Assembly: GCF_029626175.1 (NCBI RefSeq)
Contig: NZ_JARUBM010000002.1
Coordinates: 434,001 to 498,000 of the forward strand
Length of the DNA: 64,000 nucleotides
Direction of reading: 5' to 3'
DNA from: Micromonospora sp. WMMD1082
GTDB taxonomy: Bacteria > Actinomycetota > Actinomycetes > Mycobacteriales > Micromonosporaceae
Of this stretch, positions 1-8,133 are shown piece by piece. The position numbers were made by a program, and so were the translations under genes. Numbering within the stretch: position 1 is the stretch's first letter; every line of letters begins with the position of its first letter. A model generated the notes under the pieces. It saw only the letters and a program-made list of their open reading frames with translations, searched no databases and had not been told where the DNA came from.

Positions 1-203
1 CGGTGAGCCGGACGCTGGGCGAGCAGGGTGTCTGGGTACGCGAGCTGACCCCGCTGCGGCCGGATCTGGAGAGCGTCTTCCTGGAGCTGACCGGCACACC
101 GGGGCACCCGACGGTTCCCCGGCAGGTGGACGGTTCGGCACCGCACCACGAGCCGGCCACCGGCCGGGAGATCGACCTCGACATCCGGGGAGTGGACGCG
201 TGA
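1..203 (+). CDS. ABC transporter ATP-binding protein, C-terminal end (partial)
   Basis: The frame is open from the window edge and ends at 203. The readable tail contains LRPDLESVFLELTG, the typical C-terminal helix of drug- or antibiotic-type ABC exporter ATPases. All nucleotide-binding motifs lie upstream of the window. The stop overlaps the next start as GTGA (200-203), so it is translationally coupled to the permease that follows. Its role as the ATPase of that permease is inferred from this arrangement. Confidence 0.75.
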   Translation, partial: VSRTLGEQGVWVRELTPLRPDLESVFLELTGTPGHPTVPRQVDGSAPHHEPATGREIDLDIRGVDA

Positions 204-1213
204 ACCTGATCCGTGCCGAGGTGGAGCGGTTGGGCGCGCGCCGCTTCGTGCAGCTGATGGTCGTGCTGCTGTTGCTGGCGTTCGGGGTGACCGCGGCGAC
301 CACGCTCGCCGGCTCGCACCAGCCCAGCGCCACCGAACTGGCCGAGGCGCAACGGCAGGCCCTCTCCGAGCGGCGCGACCTGGAGCTGGTCCACGAACGG
401 TGCCTGGCCCGGGATCGGGGCGAGCCGCCGGTCAACGACGACCACATCTACCTGCCGCCGGACTGTAGCGAGCTGGACCCGGCCCTGCGGGACCGGTTGC
501 CGGTGGCCGCCGACTACCTGACCGGGGTGTTCACCTTCACCCGGCAGGCCGAGCCGCTGCTCTACTTCCTCGTGGCGTACCTGGTGCTCTTCGGTTTCCT
601 GGTCGGTGCGTCCTACATCGGCGCCGATCTGAACTCCGGCGGCGTGGTCAACCTGCTGCTGTGGCGACCACGCCGGCTGACCGTGCTCGGCACCAAGCTC
701 GGCACCCTGCTCGGGGCGGTGCTGGCGCTGTCGGTGCTCGCCTCACTGGCCTACCTCGTCACCTTCTGGGTCATCGCACAGGTCGGCGGCTATCCGGGCC
801 CGACCGACGCGGCGTTCTGGGCGGAGCTGGGCGCGATCTGGGGCCGTGGCCTGACGCTGGTGCTGCTCGCCGCGGCGGCCGGCTTCTCCATCGCGACGAT
901 GGGCCGGCACACCTCGGCGGCGCTCGGCGCGGTGGCCGCGTACCTGGTGGTGTGGGAGCTGGGTGGGCGGATCGTGCTGCAGATCGTCGAGGCGGCCCGG
1001 CCGGATCAGCTCATGCTCTCCACCTACGTCGGCGCGTGGCTGGCCGGGGAGGTCACGCACTGGGACGCCAGCGCCTGCCGGCCGTTGACCTATGGCTACT
1101 GCGACGGCCAATACACGGTGACCTGGCAACCGGCGATGGCCGTGCTGTTGCTGCTCACCGCGGGGCTCGTCGCGGCGGCCTTCGCCCTGTTCCGGCGTCG
1201 TGACCTGATCTGA
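200..1213 (+). CDS. ABC transporter permease (ABC-2 type)
   Basis: A 337-aa membrane protein. It has an N-terminal transmembrane helix (about residues 17-36), a long polar extracytoplasmic loop with two cysteines (about 65-90), then five further hydrophobic segments between about residue 118 and the C-terminus, ending in a basic FRRRDLI tail. This is the layout of ABC-2 exporter permeases partnered with the ATPase just upstream. The GTG start overlaps the ATPase stop by 4 nt. The substrate cannot be told from sequence. Confidence 0.8.
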   Translation: MNLIRAEVERLGARRFVQLMVVLLLLAFGVTAATTLAGSHQPSATELAEAQRQALSERRDLELVHERCLARDRGEPPVNDDHIYLPPDCSELDPALRDRLPVAADYLTGVFTFTRQAEPLLYFLVAYLVLFGFLVGASYIGADLNSGGVVNLLLWRPRRLTVLGTKLGTLLGAVLALSVLASLAYLVTFWVIAQVGGYPGPTDAAFWAELGAIWGRGLTLVLLAAAAGFSIATMGRHTSAALGAVAAYLVVWELGGRIVLQIVEAARPDQLMLSTYVGAWLAGEVTHWDASACRPLTYGYCDGQYTVTWQPAMAVLLLLTAGLVAAAFALFRRRDLI

Positions 1214-1266
1214 CCGTGAACATGGCGGGGTCGGTGCGACGGGCCGGCGCGCGGGCCGGGCCCGGG

Positions 1267-2439
1267 TCAGCCGACCGTGGAGCCGAAGACCTCGTCCCGG
1301 ACCGCGTTCAGCGCCGTGCGCAGCGCCCCGTGCAGGATCGGCTCCTCGGTCAGCCCGGTCGGCACCACCCGGGGGCGCACCAGCGTGATCGCGGCCACCT
1401 CCCGCTGCACCCGTTCGGCCAGTGCCGCGCCGCCGGCCTGGCCCACCTCGCCGGCGAGCACCACCAGCGGCGGGTCCAGCACCACGCAGGTGCTGGCCAC
1501 GCCGAGGGCGAGCCGGCGGGCCACCTCGTCGAGCAACGGTTCACCCGCGGCGCCGGCGGCGGTCGCGGCCCGCACCGCCTCGGCGGCGGCGTCCGGGTAG
1601 CCGTGGTCGCGGGCCAGGGCGCGGATCGCGTCCGCGCCGGCCAGCTGCTGGAAGGCCGGCTTGGCCCGGCGGGAGACGTCGCGCGGGATGGGCGCGCCGG
1701 GCACCGGCAGGTAGCCGATCTCGCCGGCGGCGCCGCTGCTGCCGTGGTGCAGCCGCCCGCCCAGCACGATCGCCAGCCCGACGCCGGCACCGACCCAGAC
1801 CAGCACGAAGTCCGACAGCCCCTGGGCGGCGCCGGACTGCGCCTCGGCCACCGCGGCCAGGTTGACGTCGTTCTCGAAGACGACCGGGGTGTCCAGGTCG
1901 TCGCGGAGCGCGGCGAGCAGGCCACGGTGCCAGCGGGGCAGGTTGAACGCGAAGGTGATGTCCCCGGTGCCCGGGTCGACCAGGCCGGGGGTGCCGAGCA
2001 CGATCCGGCGTACGCTCGACAGCTGCGCGCCGGCGCTGCCGGCCACCCGGACCACCGCGTTGTGCACCACGCCGACCGGGTCGTCGGTGTCCCGGGTGGA
2101 CTGCTCGACCCGGCCGATCACCGCACCGGTGATGTCGGCGCAGGCGGCCACCACCCGCTCCGGGCCCACGTCGACGCCGACCACGTGCGCACTGCCCGGC
2201 CGTACCGCGTAGAGCTGGGCGTTCGGCCCGCGACCGCCGGCCTGCTCGCCGACGCGGGTGACCAGCCCGCGCTCCTCCAGCCGCTCCACCAGCTGCGAGG
2301 CGGTGACCTTGGACAGGCCGGTCAGCTCGCCGAGCCGGGCCCGGGTCAGTGGTCCCTGCTCCAGCAGCAGCTCCAACGCCGCGCGGTCGTTGAGGGCCCG
2401 CAACAGGCGCGGGGTGCCGGGCAGCCGGGTCGAACTCAT
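1267..2439 (-). CDS. ROK-family transcriptional regulator
   Basis: A 390-aa protein. The N-terminal winged HTH (about residues 15-80, with GPLTRARLGELTGLSKVTA) binds DNA. It is followed by a ROK sugar-kinase-like domain (about 85-390) with the signature region around HHGSSGAAGEIGY. ROK repressors of this XylR/NagC type sense sugars or sugar phosphates. It is transcribed divergently from a GH3 glycosidase, so control of that gene by an amino sugar or glycoside product is the likely role (inference). The ATG at 2439 directly precedes the HTH domain. Confidence 0.85.
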   Translation of the reverse strand: MSSTRLPGTPRLLRALNDRAALELLLEQGPLTRARLGELTGLSKVTASQLVERLEERGLVTRVGEQAGGRGPNAQLYAVRPGSAHVVGVDVGPERVVAACADITGAVIGRVEQSTRDTDDPVGVVHNAVVRVAGSAGAQLSSVRRIVLGTPGLVDPGTGDITFAFNLPRWHRGLLAALRDDLDTPVVFENDVNLAAVAEAQSGAAQGLSDFVLVWVGAGVGLAIVLGGRLHHGSSGAAGEIGYLPVPGAPIPRDVSRRAKPAFQQLAGADAIRALARDHGYPDAAAEAVRAATAAGAAGEPLLDEVARRLALGVASTCVVLDPPLVVLAGEVGQAGGAALAERVQREVAAITLVRPRVVPTGLTEEPILHGALRTALNAVRDEVFGSTVG

Positions 2440-2446
2440 GCCATGT

Positions 2447-2515
2447 CCCCAATTAATAGTAAACTTTGCTAACCTTTTAGCTTTTAAGTAACTGTAAACC
2501 GACCTGCGAACGGGT
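2447..2515. promoter_or_regulatory. Divergent promoter/operator region between ROK regulator and GH3 gene
   Basis: This short AT-rich patch stands out in GC-rich DNA. It contains TAGTAAACTTTGCTAA (2456-2471), an imperfect inverted repeat, and a second related tract TTTTAGCTTTTAAGTAA. ROK regulators in actinobacteria commonly bind AT-rich imperfect palindromes of this kind. Assignment as the ROK operator is inferred from position. Confidence 0.5.
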
Positions 2516-2604
2516 AGCCGTAGCGTATCGGCCACGTGGGAGCGCGGCTCTCCGCCGACCCGGTACGACATCCGCGCACGGCGGGCACCGAGAGGAGAGA
2601 ACAC

Positions 2605-4065
2605 GTGGGGCTGGATCCAGGACTGCGCCGGCTGGCGCTCGGCACCCTGCTGGCCGCCTATCCGGGACCGGTCCCGCCCGACTGGGCGGTCGACCTGGTC
2701 GCCGACGGGCTGGCCGGGCACACCCTCTTCGGCACGAACATCCACGAACCGGCGCAGGTGTCGGCCAGCACGGCCGCGCTGCGCACCGGCCGGAGCGACG
2801 TACTGATCGCCATCGACGAGGAGGGCGGCGACGTCACCCGGCTGGCGCACGCCACCGGCAGCCCGTACCCGGGCAACGCCGCGCTCGGCGCGATCGGTGA
2901 CGTGACGCTCACCCGCCGGGTCTACCAGGCCATCGGCGCCGAGCTGGCCAGCCTGGGCATCACGGTCAACCTGGCGCCCACCGTCGACGTCAACACCGCC
3001 GACGACAATCCGGTCATCGGCACCCGCTCGTTCGGCGCCGACCCGGTCGAGGTCGCCGCGCACGCCGCCGCCGCGACCGCCGGCCTCCAGGCCGCCGGGG
3101 TGGCGGCCTGCGCCAAGCACTTCCCCGGCCACGGCGCGACGGTGGCCGACTCCCACCACGAACTGCCCACCGTGGACGTCGCGCCGGACGTGCTGCGCCA
3201 GCGCGACCTGCCGCCGTTCGCCGCGGTGGTCGCCGCCGGGGCGAAAGCCGTGATGACCGCCCACATCCGGGTGCCCGCGCTGACCGGCGACGGACCGGCC
3301 ACGTTCAGCCGCGCCGTGCTGGTGGACCTGCTGCGCGAGGAGTACGGCTTCGACGGCGCGGTGATCACCGACGCGCTGGAGATGCAGGGTGCCGCCCTCG
3401 CCGCCGGTGGCATCGCACCCGGTGCCGTACGCGCCCTGGCCGCCGGCGCCGACCTGCTCTGCATCGGCGCCAAGGTCGACGCCGACCTGGTCGAACGGGT
3501 CGCCGCCGAGATCGTGGCGGCGCTCGACGACGGCCGGCTGGAGCGGACCCGCGTCGAGCAGGCCGCCGGCCGCGCCGCGGACCTCGCCGCCTGGACCCGG
3601 GCTGCCGGCGGTGCCACGGTCACCCCCACCGACCTGGGGTACGCGGCGGCCCGCCGCGCGGTCCGGGTGGAGGGTGTGCTGGACGGGCTGGACCACCCGC
3701 TGGTGGTGCAGTTGCACGCGACGTCCACCATCGCCGAGGGGCGGGTGCCGTGGGGGCTCGGCCCGCACCTGCTGGGCGCCGAGCAGATCCGGGTGGTGGC
3801 CGCCGAGGCGGACCCGGCCGACCTGCGCCAGCGCGCGGGTGCCCGCCCGATCGTGCTGGTGGGCCGCCACCTGCACCGGCTGCCCGGTGGTCCGGAGCTG
3901 GCCACCGCGCTGGCCGCCACACATCCGGTGACCGTGGTGGAGATGGGCTGGCCGGCCACCTGGCGACCCGCGGGCGTCCGGGCCTTCGTCACCACGTACG
4001 GCGCGAGCCACGCCAACGGTCGCGCCGCCGCCGAGGCGCTGGGCCTGGCCGCCTCCGCACCCTGA
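2605..4065 (+). CDS. Glycoside hydrolase family 3, beta-N-acetylhexosaminidase-like (NagZ type)
   Basis: 486 aa from the GTG at 2605, chosen because AGAGGAGAG lies about 5 nt upstream; the frame is open further upstream to 2536. The GH3 TIM-barrel carries the NagZ signature KHFPGHG followed by DSHHELP (about residues 170-185), and the VITDALEM strand with the predicted nucleophile Asp (about residue 255). Such enzymes cleave terminal beta-N-acetylglucosamine from muropeptides or chitin fragments. The C-terminal ~150 residues are less conserved. It lacks an obvious signal peptide, which points to cytoplasmic recycling. Confidence 0.85.
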   Translation: MGLDPGLRRLALGTLLAAYPGPVPPDWAVDLVADGLAGHTLFGTNIHEPAQVSASTAALRTGRSDVLIAIDEEGGDVTRLAHATGSPYPGNAALGAIGDVTLTRRVYQAIGAELASLGITVNLAPTVDVNTADDNPVIGTRSFGADPVEVAAHAAAATAGLQAAGVAACAKHFPGHGATVADSHHELPTVDVAPDVLRQRDLPPFAAVVAAGAKAVMTAHIRVPALTGDGPATFSRAVLVDLLREEYGFDGAVITDALEMQGAALAAGGIAPGAVRALAAGADLLCIGAKVDADLVERVAAEIVAALDDGRLERTRVEQAAGRAADLAAWTRAAGGATVTPTDLGYAAARRAVRVEGVLDGLDHPLVVQLHATSTIAEGRVPWGLGPHLLGAEQIRVVAAEADPADLRQRAGARPIVLVGRHLHRLPGGPELATALAATHPVTVVEMGWPATWRPAGVRAFVTTYGASHANGRAAAEALGLAASAP

Positions 4066-4230
4066 CTCGCACCCTGCGTCACTGGCCGGAGCGGCCGACG
4101 CGCGGCGCGTCGTGCCAGGTCAAGTCCACTATTGGACAGCACTGAGACGGTGGCGGCGGCTTGCCGAGAGCCGCCTGGATACGTAGCGTGATCGGCACTG
4201 AGCCGCACACGGATCTGGGGGGAGGCTGCG

Positions 4231-4260
4231 GACCGTGGATCCGGCCCGGGATCCACGGTC
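4231..4260. terminator. Perfect 12-bp hairpin between GH3 and GNAT genes
   Basis: GACCGTGGATCC (4231-4242) and its exact complement (4249-4260) flank a 6-nt loop. There is no T-tract. It lies 20 nt beyond the stop of the minus-strand acetyltransferase and after the plus-strand glycosidase, so it could terminate both convergent units. Confidence 0.6.
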
Positions 4261-4279
4261 CGCGCCGTGCCGTCGTCTC

Positions 4280-4939
4280 TCAGCTGGGGTAGACGCCGTA
4301 GGACCGCCAGCCCCGGTCCGGGAAGCCGGCCGCCTCCGCCACCCGCGCCGAGGCCACGTTGCGCCGGTCGTGCAGGTAGGTGGGCACGGCGCCGTCGTCG
4401 AGCACCCGGCGGGCGGCCTGGGCCACCAGCCGCCGGGCCAGCCCTCTCCCCCGCGCGGCGGGCACCGTGCCCACCGCCAGCTCGTGCCCGTGCCGGTCGT
4501 GCCGCTTGATCCCCACACCGGCCAGGTAGCGGCCCCGATCGTCCCGGACGACGAGCACCGACCGGTCGAACAGGCGCAGCCAGGAGGGCAGCCCGGCGCT
4601 AACGGACGGCACCCACTCGCCGACGTCCGGCAGGGGCGCCGGCAGGAGGCTCCACCGGAACACATCGTCGTGGACCGCCCAGCCGGGGTGGCCGACCGCC
4701 GCCGGCAACGCGGCTGGCAGGCGACCCGGTTGCCGCGCCAGTTCGCGTACGGCCGCGACCCGATCCGGCGCCACGGAGAGTACGGTGCTCGCGCCGGCGG
4801 TGACGGCGACGGCGGGGCGCAGCCGGCCGTCCCAGGCGGGGCGGGCTCGCCGCCCGGATCCGACCACATGCAGGCCGGGGCCGGCCGGCCACTGCCCCAG
4901 CCAGCGCGCCAGGTGCAGGTGGAGTCGACGGTCGAGCAT
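4280..4939 (-). CDS. GNAT-family N-acetyltransferase
   Basis: 219 aa. The C-terminal half has the acetyl-CoA binding motif A region VGTVPAARGRGLARRLV (about residues 155-172) followed by the NVASARVAEAAGF motif B helix, both typical of GNAT enzymes. The N-terminal half is variable and may bind substrate. Substrate unknown. It is monocistronic and convergent with the GH3 gene. Confidence 0.8.
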   Translation of the reverse strand: MLDRRLHLHLARWLGQWPAGPGLHVVGSGRRARPAWDGRLRPAVAVTAGASTVLSVAPDRVAAVRELARQPGRLPAALPAAVGHPGWAVHDDVFRWSLLPAPLPDVGEWVPSVSAGLPSWLRLFDRSVLVVRDDRGRYLAGVGIKRHDRHGHELAVGTVPAARGRGLARRLVAQAARRVLDDGAVPTYLHDRRNVASARVAEAAGFPDRGWRSYGVYPS

Positions 4940-5109
4940 CGCCCACCTCCCGCCGGTCGCTGCCGCCTCGACGGCTCACGGTACGACGGGCGGCGCTATC
5001 CGGCGCGCCCGATCTGGTGATGATCGCTTCAAACGGGGAACCCTGTCCATTGATCAGCCGTCATACCCATTTCCACACATGGACAAGTTTCTCTGGAATG
5101 GTGGAAGTC

Positions 5110-5301
5110 ATGCCGATGCAGCCGAACGACCGTTACCAGCAGGGCAGCGAGCGGACCTGGGGCGCGCACCTGACGGCCGGGCAGTTTCCGGCCCAGCCGC
5201 CGCACCGCGGTCGCCGCGCTCGTGTCGGCGCGCTCTCCTGGTCCGAGCTGGACCGGCTCCCGGCGGGCGCCTCCGCCCGGAACCACCTCAACACCCACTG
5301 A
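5110..5301 (+). CDS. Small hypothetical protein
   Basis: 63 aa from the ATG at 5110, preceded by GGTGGA about 6 nt upstream; an in-frame start at 5017 also exists but covers AT-richer, poorly coding sequence. The composition is polar and basic, with no domain I recognise. It ends just before the palindrome that precedes the toxin-antitoxin genes. It may be a real small actinobacterial protein, but support is only codon bias and the ribosome site. Confidence 0.4.
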   Translation: MPMQPNDRYQQGSERTWGAHLTAGQFPAQPPHRGRRARVGALSWSELDRLPAGASARNHLNTH

Positions 5302-5330
5302 CGCACCAAGATCACATACATCTTGGTGCG
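5302..5330. promoter_or_regulatory. Perfect 11-bp palindrome upstream of toxin-antitoxin operon
   Basis: CGCACCAAGAT (5302-5312) and ATCTTGGTGCG (5320-5330) are exact inverted repeats around a 7-nt spacer, ending 34 nt before the antitoxin ATG. The position fits an autoregulatory operator of a VapBC-type operon. It could also terminate the small gene that ends at 5301. The two roles are not exclusive. Confidence 0.55.
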
Positions 5331-5364
5331 CATGACAGCAGCAAGATGGTGTATCATCGAGCAC

Positions 5365-5619
5365 ATGACGCGCATCACGGTTGACGTCAACGACGAATGG
5401 CTCGATGCCGCGCGGGAGGTGCTGGGCACCGACACCAAGGTGGCAACCATCAATGCCGCCCTGCACGCCTTCGCGGTTCGCCGCCAGGCGCGGGAGATCA
5501 TCGCGGCCTTCGACCAGGTGGAGATGGACTTCACCGGCTCCGATGAGGCATGGCGCTACGGCGGAGGTCGGAATCTCAGCCGACTCGCCGAGGACGCGCG
5601 CGACGCTGAAGCCGCGTGA
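5365..5619 (+). CDS. VapB-like antitoxin (type II toxin-antitoxin)
   Basis: 84 aa, starting MTRITVDVNDEWL, a ribbon-helix-helix-type N-terminus of the kind found in actinobacterial VapB antitoxins, with an acidic/charged C-terminal toxin-binding tail. It is directly followed, with a 4-nt GTGA overlap, by a PIN-domain gene, which is the main reason for the assignment. It likely represses its own promoter through the palindrome just upstream. Confidence 0.8.
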   Translation: MTRITVDVNDEWLDAAREVLGTDTKVATINAALHAFAVRRQAREIIAAFDQVEMDFTGSDEAWRYGGGRNLSRLAEDARDAEAA

Positions 5620-6038
5620 TGGCAGGGGCGGTGTACCTCGCCGACACCTCGGTGTTCGTGCTCCAGGGCAGGCATTCGGCGGTCCGGCGTCGCTTCGAGA
5701 CGCTGCTGGCGGAAGGTCGCCTGGCGGCCTGCCACATGGCCGCTCTGGAGTTCCTCAACAACGCTCCACACCCGAAGGGTTACGAGATCCTGTGGCGGGC
5801 GCTGCGCGGCCACCGGTGGATCGATGTGACATCGGAGGCGATGGACCGAGCCCTCGCGGTGCACCGCATGCTGGCTGCGGACAGCCAGCACCGCAACTTC
5901 CGGTTGCCCGATCTGATCATCGCGGCGACAGCGGAGGTGCACGGCGCGACGGTGCTGCACTACGACAGTGACTACGACCGGATCGCGGCGCTCACCGGCC
6001 AGCCGACCGAGTGGATCGCTCCGAAGGGAAGCCTCTGA
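5616..6038 (+). CDS. PIN-domain ribonuclease toxin (VapC family)
   Basis: About 140 aa. It retains the four acidic residues of PIN nucleases: Asp in LADTSVF (N-terminus), Glu in MAALEFL, Asp in LPDLIIAATA and Asp in HYDSDYDRIA. These coordinate Mg2+ for RNA cleavage. Start is GTG 5616 or ATG 5619; both overlap the antitoxin stop, so the two are translationally coupled. The pair is a chromosomal VapBC-type module and looks intact. Confidence 0.88.
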   Translation: MMAGAVYLADTSVFVLQGRHSAVRRRFETLLAEGRLAACHMAALEFLNNAPHPKGYEILWRALRGHRWIDVTSEAMDRALAVHRMLAADSQHRNFRLPDLIIAATAEVHGATVLHYDSDYDRIAALTGQPTEWIAPKGSL

Positions 6039-6134
6039 CACCGCGCGCGACAGCGAGCCAGCGCGGGCTTTCGCACACCTGTCGGGTAACGTCTGCTGGT
6101 CCTTCGACCGGGCATGACAGGAGCTGGCGCATCC

Positions 6135-6476
6135 ATGGGCAAGAAGACGATCCACGTCTCCGACTTCAGCGGCACGGTGCTGGGTACCGACGACGAGGCC
6201 GCCCGCGTCGTCGTTCTCGAGCACCCTGATCTGGTGGCCGGGCCCGTGCAACTGGACGCGACCCCGGTCGAGGTGGAGAGCATCGACGATGCCGCCCTGG
6301 ATGTGGCGGTGGTCGAGATCCACGACCGGCACGGCCACGGTGAGCCGCGCCGGGTGGTGCTGACCGCGAGCGAGTTCGACGCCATGGCCACCGACGTGCC
6401 GATGGCGCAGCTGCTGCGGACCGCCGAACGGATACGCCCGCCGAAGGCCCGCCGACGCCCTTCCACCACGTCCTGA
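6135..6476 (+). CDS. Conserved hypothetical actinobacterial protein
   Basis: 113 aa from ATG 6135 (MGKKTIHVSDFSG); an earlier in-frame ATG at 6114 is possible but contains the AGGAG ribosome site. The predicted protein is a small soluble alpha/beta fold with the N-terminal KTIHVSDFSGTVL segment and a basic C-terminal tail KARRRPSTTS that could touch nucleic acid. I do not recognise a characterised family. It stands alone between the VapC gene and a convergent ClpN gene. Confidence 0.55.
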   Translation: MGKKTIHVSDFSGTVLGTDDEAARVVVLEHPDLVAGPVQLDATPVEVESIDDAALDVAVVEIHDRHGHGEPRRVVLTASEFDAMATDVPMAQLLRTAERIRPPKARRRPSTTS

Positions 6477-6482
6477 CGGGGA

Positions 6483-7211
6483 CTACTTCCGCGAGTCCTG
6501 GATCTCGCCGAGGGCCGCGAGGAAGTTCGCCTCCACGGCGGCCTTGTCCACGCCGAGACCGGTGAGCACTCCCTCGCCGTCCTCCTGCTCCAGCAGCGCC
6601 AGCAGGATGTGCTCGGTGCCGATGTAGTTGTGCCCGAGGCGCAACGCCTCGCGGAAGGTCAGCTCCAGCGCCTTCTTGCCGGCCGCGTCGTACGGGATCA
6701 GCTCGGGGATCTCACCCGACGCCGGCGGCAGCACCGCGGTCGCGGCCTCGCGGAGCGCCTCGGCCGACACACCGCCGGCGGCGAGCGCCTTCACGGCCAG
6801 CCCGTCCGGCTCGGCCAGCAGGCCGAGCACCAGGTGCGCCGGACCGATCTCGGCGTTCCCGGCGTTGCGGGCCTCGTTCTGCGAGGCCATCACGACGTTG
6901 CGGGCGCGCGGGGTGAAGCGGTTGAACCCCTGCTGCAGATCCAGTGGCGCGGCGTCGGACCGGGGCACGAAACGCTTCTGCGCGGCCTGCTTGCTCACCC
7001 CCATGCTGCGGCCGATCTCGGTCCAGGAGGCGCCGGATCGTCGGGCCTGGTCGACGAAGTGGCCGATCAGGTGGTCGGCGATCTCACCGATGTGGTCGGC
7101 CACCATGACCGCATCGGTGAGCTGGTCGAGCGCGTCGGTGTGGGCCTTCTTGATGGCCTCGATCAACTCGTCGAGGCGGACGGGGTTGTTCATCTGAACT
7201 GGGTTCGTCAT
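6483..7211 (-). CDS. ClpN-domain protein with N-terminal HTH
   Basis: 242 aa. Residues about 1-85 contain an HTH-like segment (SWTEIGRSMGVSKQAAQKRF). Residues about 90-240 form a double Clp N-terminal repeat (RFTPRARNVVMASQNEA, IGPAHLVLGLL, then YIGTEHILLALL). No AAA+ module follows, so it is not a Clp ATPase. Proteins of this type are probably regulators or adaptors using the ClpN fold for peptide or protein binding. Two operators directly upstream suggest autoregulation. Confidence 0.75.
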   Translation of the reverse strand: MTNPVQMNNPVRLDELIEAIKKAHTDALDQLTDAVMVADHIGEIADHLIGHFVDQARRSGASWTEIGRSMGVSKQAAQKRFVPRSDAAPLDLQQGFNRFTPRARNVVMASQNEARNAGNAEIGPAHLVLGLLAEPDGLAVKALAAGGVSAEALREAATAVLPPASGEIPELIPYDAAGKKALELTFREALRLGHNYIGTEHILLALLEQEDGEGVLTGLGVDKAAVEANFLAALGEIQDSRK

Positions 7212-7212
7212 G

Positions 7213-7259
7213 CGTCAACTCTAAGTTGACGACACGCGATCGTCAACCATGCGTTGACG
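7213..7259. promoter_or_regulatory. Tandem operators CGTCAAC-N5-GTTGACG
   Basis: Two 19-bp palindromes share CGTCAAC-N5-GTTGACG exactly: 7213-7231 (spacer TCTAA) and 7241-7259 (spacer CATGC). Their starts are 28 bp apart, and the first ends 2 nt from the ClpN-HTH start codon. Same sequence, different spacer and near-integral helical spacing (2.7 turns) indicate binding by a dimeric regulator, most simply the HTH protein they precede. Confidence 0.75.
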
Positions 7260-7279
7260 GTCATATTCAGGTGAAGATC

Positions 7280-7341
7280 GTTGTTAACAACCTTGACTAA
7301 AGCCGTCCATATCGACAGACTGCGATAGAGAGAGCGCTCTC
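7280..7341 (+). promoter_or_regulatory. GH16 promoter with LacI/CebR-type operator
   Basis: GAGAGCGCTCTC (7330-7341) is a 12-bp palindrome of the GAGCGCTC-centred type bound by LacI-family sugar regulators in actinobacteria (CebR-like). Upstream are the palindrome GTTGTTAACAAC (7280-7291) and a TTGACT -35-like box (7293-7298). AAGGAG then precedes the GTG start at 7371. This fits a glucan-inducible promoter for the GH16 gene (inferred). Confidence 0.6.
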
Positions 7342-7370
7342 CCCGCCGCCACCAACCCCAAGGAGTCATC

Positions 7371-8051
7371 GTGTACGCCTTCTCCCGCAGGCTCCGGCGG
7401 GCCGCCGCCGGCCTCGCCGCGGCCGTCGTCGCCAGCGTGCTCGTCCTACCCGTGAACTCCGCGCCCGCCACCGCCGCGATCGGCGGCCTCACCTGGCAGG
7501 ACGAGTTCAACGCGCCCTCCGGTACGCCGGTCGACCAGTCCAAGTGGCGCTTCGACATCGGCGGCCACGGCTGGGGCAACAACGAACGGCAGTACTACAC
7601 CAACAGCACCAGCAACGCGGTGCACGACGGGCAGGGCAACCTGGTCATCACCGCCCGCCGGGACAATCCGGCCAACTACCAGTGCCACTACGGCCGGTGC
7701 GAGTACACCTCGGCACGGCTGCTGACCGCCGCCACCTTCAGCCAGGCGTACGGTCGGTTCGAGGCGCGCATCAAGATTCCCCGAGGTCAGGGCATCTGGC
7801 CCGCCTTCTGGATGCTCGGCAACAACTTCGGCAGCGTCGGCTGGCCGGCCTCCGGCGAGATCGACATCATGGAGAACATCGGCCGGGAGCCCAACACCGT
7901 GCACGGCACCGTCCACGGGCCGGGCTACTCCGGCGGCGGCGGGATCGGTGGCAGCCGCACCATCGGGCAACCGCTGGCCGACGCGTTCCACACCTACCGG
8001 GTCGACTGGGAACCGAACATCATCCGCTGGTACCTCGACGGCACCGGCATA
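7371..8051 (+). pseudogene. GH16 endo-beta-glucanase, N-terminal part, split by prophage
   Basis: The 5' portion (227 codons) of a secreted GH16 enzyme (laminarinase/beta-1,3-glucanase-like). It has a signal peptide (about residues 1-36, ending near APATAA), the GH16 jelly-roll start GLTWQDEFNAPSG, and the catalytic motif EIDIMENIG with both Glu residues. The reading frame enters prophage DNA at the CGGCATA core and stops at 8075, giving a truncated product. The missing strands and a RICIN domain resume in frame at 57935. It is reversibly interrupted rather than decayed: excision would restore a 421-aa protein. Confidence 0.9.
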
Positions 8052-8067
8052 CCTTCAGACTCACATC
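8045..8067. other. attL (serine-integrase attachment site, left junction)
   Basis: The core CGGCATA (8045-8051) is shared with attR (57928-57934). To its right is TCAGACTCACATC (8055-8067), the exact inverse of GATGTGAGTCTGA left of the core at attR (57915-57927). Rejoining these arms gives attP with perfect 13-bp inverted arms around a 10-bp centre. Rejoining the outer halves gives attB inside the GH16 frame. Confidence 0.9.
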
Positions 8068-8075
8068 TGAACTAG

Positions 8076-8131
8076 TTGCGCTAACCGGCCAACGGTACAT
8101 GCGCTAACCGGCTAGCGCATGTACGCTAACC
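8076..8131 (+). promoter_or_regulatory. Integrase promoter with operators O1, O2 and a half site
   Basis: O1 CGCTAACCGGCCAACG is at 8079-8094, O2 CGCTAACCGGCTAGCG at 8102-8117 and a half site CGCTAACC at 8124-8131. TACGCT (8122-8127) is a -10-like box 17 bp after ATGCGC; a TTGCGC lies at 8076-8081. Initiation near 8134 would put the first transcribed base at an ATG. The sites belong to the phage-wide palindrome family. Confidence 0.75.
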
Positions 8132-8133
8132 AC

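Noticed and set aside
1267..4011. Very long minus-strand frame (over 900 codons) over the ROK and GH3 genes
   Set aside because: Only its 1267-2439 part is a real gene. The rest is antisense to a clear GH3 enzyme and has low-complexity Arg/Gly/Asp composition typical of GC-rich shadow frames.
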